Assembly: GCF_011040495.1 (NCBI RefSeq)
Contig: NZ_CP049042.1
Span: forward strand, 26,430-90,429
Source of the DNA: Pseudohalocynthiibacter aestuariivivens
GTDB lineage: Bacteria; Pseudomonadota; Alphaproteobacteria; Rhodobacterales; Rhodobacteraceae
DNA length: 64,000 bases
Reading direction: 5' to 3'
This document shows positions 61,618-64,000 of the stretch, in pieces; within the stretch, counting starts at the first letter, position 1, and every line of letters begins with the position of its first letter. A program made the translations under genes and the position numbers. The notes beneath the pieces are model-generated. The model was given only the letters and a program-made list of their open reading frames with translations. It searched no databases and was not told where the DNA came from.

Positions 61618-62169
61618 GTGAAAGGTGGTGTGGTCTTCTCCTACATTGGCTTTTTGCTGACGGGACCAGCTTCGAACTGGCTCATTCAGAACGTGGGAAC
61701 TCATTGCGTTCCCAATGGGCCGTGCTTGGTACCGGTCTTGCCAGGTATATCTGCGCCGAGCGGCGTTCTAATGGTCGGCCTAGCATTGGTATTGCGTGAT
61801 CTCGTCCACAGAGATCTAGGGGCGTACTGGGCGCTTTCCGCCATTATTTTGGGAAGTCTCATATCTGCGCTATTTTCACCCCAAGCGCTCTTAGTCGCAT
61901 CCACAACTGCATTTCTCTTGTCGGAGCTTTCAGATTTCGCGGTTTTTGCCCCGCTGCGTCGGCGCGGATTCGTGGTGGCCGCGTTGGTCAGTAGCATTGT
62001 TGGCTTGCTTGTTGATAGCTTGGTTTTTCTGTGGCTCGCGTTCGGCAGTTTGGACTATTTGGCCGGACAGGTTTTGGGCAAACTCTACATGGTCCTCGTA
62101 GCCATCCTAATCGTTGCCATTTGGGAGCGTCGAAGGGGAATTTGGGCAAAGCGCCCGACGCCGCTCTAG
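61618..62169 (+). CDS. VUT/YhhQ-like membrane transporter, probable 7-deazaguanine precursor uptake
   Basis: About 183 residues from GTG 61618 (GGAAGG at 61604-61609); an earlier GTG at 61585 is possible. Six hydrophobic segments; the family hallmark ELSDFAVFAPLRRRGFVVAA and SGVLMVGLALVLRDLVHRDLG match VUT/YhhQ transporters that import queuosine precursors preQ0/preQ1. It would supply the base for the QueC-like enzyme when the host lacks de novo synthesis. Confidence 0.72.
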   Translation: MKGGVVFSYIGFLLTGPASNWLIQNVGTHCVPNGPCLVPVLPGISAPSGVLMVGLALVLRDLVHRDLGAYWALSAIILGSLISALFSPQALLVASTTAFLLSELSDFAVFAPLRRRGFVVAALVSSIVGLLVDSLVFLWLAFGSLDYLAGQVLGKLYMVLVAILIVAIWERRRGIWAKRPTPL

Positions 62170-62317
62170 GAAAAGTCATAATGGGACAAGGCAGCGGCGT
62201 TTGAAGTGATCGTGAATCTGGCAGGTGTCTAGGAGACTAGGGGTACCTCAAGGATCGGGCCTGTGCGTACGCGTCCGCTATTGTCATGAGGCATGAAAAG
62301 TTGGGAGAATCCTGCAC

Positions 62318-64000
62318 ATGGTGTCGGAGAGTGAAACCAAGAACGAACCGCCAAATCTGATCGAGAGCTTTCTTATTCCGAAGGCATCCGGTGTTTCACC
62401 GCTGACCTTCAGACTTCCGAGCGAAGACGGACGCGGCTCGGTGACTGTTCTTTGCGGAGAAAACGGAACCGGAAAGTCTTTCATCCTCAGAGCTTTGAAG
62501 GGGGTGGCAACAGCCAAGCAGTCGTCAAAAAGCTTTCCTGGCTTCAAGCTCAAGACAACGGGTCAAGGTCGGGTCAACATCGTTCGCCCGCATCACCACA
62601 AGGAACGCATGACGTCGCTTGGCATCCTGGGCGAGGTCCAGGCAGGAAAGAAGGTCAATCTAGGTGATGAGTATCTGAGGTTGAAAGTCGGGCTTTTTGC
62701 CCTGCTCATGCCGCATATCTTGGAGGCGATAGAGGCACCAGATGATTTTCAGGCCGAAGAATGGCTCGACAATGAGACCTATCGGCAGTCGGTCCACCAA
62801 CTGGTTCCGGATGAAGAAGAGGCGCTCTGCATGCTGGATGTCGCCGAGCACGACTTCCTCAGGGTCTTCTTGAAGGTCACCAACGCGGCTCTGGGTTTTC
62901 GCAAACACGAAAAGGGCATCGAACTCGTCTTGGTTTGGGGCAATGGTGTGGTTGCACCCTACCCCGATTGGAGCGACGGCCAGAAGTCACTCTTCACGAT
63001 CATGACCGAGATCGCAGTCGACCAACCCGACGTGTGTGCCTACGATGAGATCGAGAATTTCTTCCATCCCAGATACATCTCCGATGTGCTGGAGTTTCTC
63101 AAAGATCATGTGCCTCAAACCATCCTGGCATCGCATCACCCACATATGATCTTCGGTCGCGCTGTTGATGACGTCTACTTCGTCGAGCTTGAAGATGTAC
63201 GGGATCCTGTCGGACCTACCCGCATTGTACGCCGCCCATCGCAGCCAATTCCGAAACGCCGTTTCACAAGGCTTAGAGATGATTTCAGAAGGCTTGCCTA
63301 TACTTACAAGCTCTTCGACATTGCCGATGCCAGATTGCTGTCCCAAGCAGCCTCGAGCACAGAGCTGACTTCCAGCACGGTCAAGTTGGCAATGGCAACC
63401 GCCTTCGAGTGCGCTGCTGCGCCGGCCCGCGCCAGCCCTTATCCAGACCGGCAGACCGCCCAGATCGGTGTTTTCCTTGAAAAGTACTTCTCCGGGATGG
63501 CCACCCTTGATGTGGTTGATTGGGGTGCCGGCCTCGGGCGAACTGTCAAAGAAATTCGCAAGACAGGTGCGGCGGAACAAATCCGTTGGACGTTGTTCGA
63601 ACCCGGCGCTGACACCGGCAAACAATTGGCCGAGCTTCATGCCAATGACCCAGAGATCACGATAGTTCCAAATGTCGAAGCGCTGGCGCATATCTCTGCC
63701 GACGTCGTTCTTCTGACGAACGTCCTACACGTACTTCGCCCCGCTGACATCGCCGAGGCAGTGAGTTGCGTTTGGAAGATACTCGCGGAGCGAACGGGCG
63801 TCTTGATTGTCTCGGAGATATTTCCGCTTCTTATGCCGGAACAGAACGCTGTTCCCGTGCCTGACCATCACCTTGTGATGTTTCTTCGAGAGGTTGGCTT
63901 CGCCGTCGCACAGGTCAGTTTCGAAGTTGCAGGTTGCTCGGCCTATTGCCTGGCTGCGAAGGTGAAGCCGGGTTCACCGCTTGCAGCAGCGGCAATTGAG
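62318..64000 (+). CDS. ABC/AAA-type ATPase fused to a methyltransferase-like domain, 3' end cut by window edge
   Basis: 561 codons without a stop to the right edge. Walker A CGENGTGKS (47-54), signature WSDGQKSL (218-225), Walker B CAYDEIENFFHPRY (241 onward) and H-loop ASHHPH (271-276) define an AAA_21/OLD-like ATPase of the kind common in defence. From about residue 395 a SAM-binding motif VVDWGAGLGR (399-408) and TNVLHVLRP follow, resembling a class I methyltransferase. ATG 62318 has GGGAGAA upstream. It lies 148 bp after the transporter gene and may be the effector or sensor of the cluster. Confidence 0.78.
   Translation, partial: MVSESETKNEPPNLIESFLIPKASGVSPLTFRLPSEDGRGSVTVLCGENGTGKSFILRALKGVATAKQSSKSFPGFKLKTTGQGRVNIVRPHHHKERMTSLGILGEVQAGKKVNLGDEYLRLKVGLFALLMPHILEAIEAPDDFQAEEWLDNETYRQSVHQLVPDEEEALCMLDVAEHDFLRVFLKVTNAALGFRKHEKGIELVLVWGNGVVAPYPDWSDGQKSLFTIMTEIAVDQPDVCAYDEIENFFHPRYISDVLEFLKDHVPQTILASHHPHMIFGRAVDDVYFVELEDVRDPVGPTRIVRRPSQPIPKRRFTRLRDDFRRLAYTYKLFDIADARLLSQAASSTELTSSTVKLAMATAFECAAAPARASPYPDRQTAQIGVFLEKYFSGMATLDVVDWGAGLGRTVKEIRKTGAAEQIRWTLFEPGADTGKQLAELHANDPEITIVPNVEALAHISADVVLLTNVLHVLRPADIAEAVSCVWKILAERTGVLIVSEIFPLLMPEQNAVPVPDHHLVMFLREVGFAVAQVSFEVAGCSAYCLAAKVKPGSPLAAAAIE

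Noticed and set aside
62987-63691. 234-codon reverse open frame
   Set aside because: Antisense to the ATPase-methyltransferase gene, which stays open through the window end with all ATPase motifs.
57824-64000. Type IV CBASS or Qat as a full explanation of the QueC cluster
   Set aside because: No CD-NTase, no TGT, no KAP ATPase and no TatD nuclease in the visible part; only some ancillary families are shared.
1-64000. CRISPR array, tRNA or rRNA genes
   Set aside because: No regularly spaced repeats and no recognisable structural RNA gene were seen on reading both strands.

Overview
The window looks like a large, low-copy repABC plasmid (or chromid) from a marine-type alphaproteobacterium, most likely a Rhodobacterales/Roseobacter-group member. 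The reasons are a complete repABC replicon with three parS palindromes and an antisense RNA gene, alphaproteobacterial plasmid cargo families (DUF736, DUF2958, ArdC, a stand-alone ParB-like protein), mobilisation genes, and a betaine-type ABC importer with a molybdenum oxidoreductase. No rRNA, tRNA or CRISPR array was seen.

Region 1 (1-10802) is metabolic. A reverse-strand operon encodes a betaine/quaternary-compound binding protein, its ATPase, a permease with two fused membrane domains, a GST, a TPR protein, a BisC/DMSO-reductase-type molybdoenzyme and a Rieske ferredoxin cut by the left edge. A divergent LuxR-type regulator sits upstream. The shared control region has two copies of AGATTAC-N4-GTAA (a third lies before the Rieske gene) and a possible structured RNA ending in a strong terminator. 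An IS30-family element (10827-11922) closes the region.

Region 2 (11987-20863) is the first standout. A reverse-strand array encodes an alternative sigma factor, an unknown 221-residue protein, an ImmA/IrrE metallopeptidase-UvrD helicase fusion, then a tandem ubiquitin-like protein, an E2, a JAMM deubiquitinase, an E1 and a caspase/CHAT-like protease. The same bipartite promoter-like motif (TTCCGGTTT, 9 nt, GCAAACGATTAAC) precedes both the sigma gene and the ubiquitin-like gene at nearly equal distance from the start codons, so the two halves look like one regulon. This resembles Bil/Bub antiphage ubiquitination operons but adds a sigma switch, a peptidase-helicase and a protease.

Region 3 (20963-37086) is a defence and toxin-antitoxin island: WGR protein, BrxR/CapW-like WYL regulator, SbcCD with a small zinc-ribbon-like protein, AbiE, a gene split by an IS66 insertion with an exact 8-bp target duplication, an unrecognised nuclease-like/helical-repeat gene pair, and RES-Xre.

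Region 4 (37087-57406) is the plasmid backbone: ParB-like protein, DUF736, repABC, hipBA, ArdC, a J-domain protein, small plasmid genes, a relaxosome protein, relaxase and coupling protein. No type IV secretion channel is visible, so the plasmid looks mobilisable.

Region 5 (57511-64000) is the second standout: an XRE regulator, an OGG-like glycosylase, and a tightly coupled operon encoding a small protein with a polyglycine N-terminus, a PfkB-deoxyribosyltransferase fusion, a QueC-like enzyme, a SagB-like nitroreductase and a VUT/YhhQ-type transporter, then an ATPase-methyltransferase fusion cut by the right edge. QueC, OGG and deoxyribosyltransferase-like genes are known partners in type IV CBASS, and QueC-like enzymes there attach a deazaguanine to an N-terminal glycine. 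Here no CD-NTase is visible, and the polyglycine protein is the obvious candidate acceptor. The cluster may be an undescribed nucleobase-protein conjugation system.
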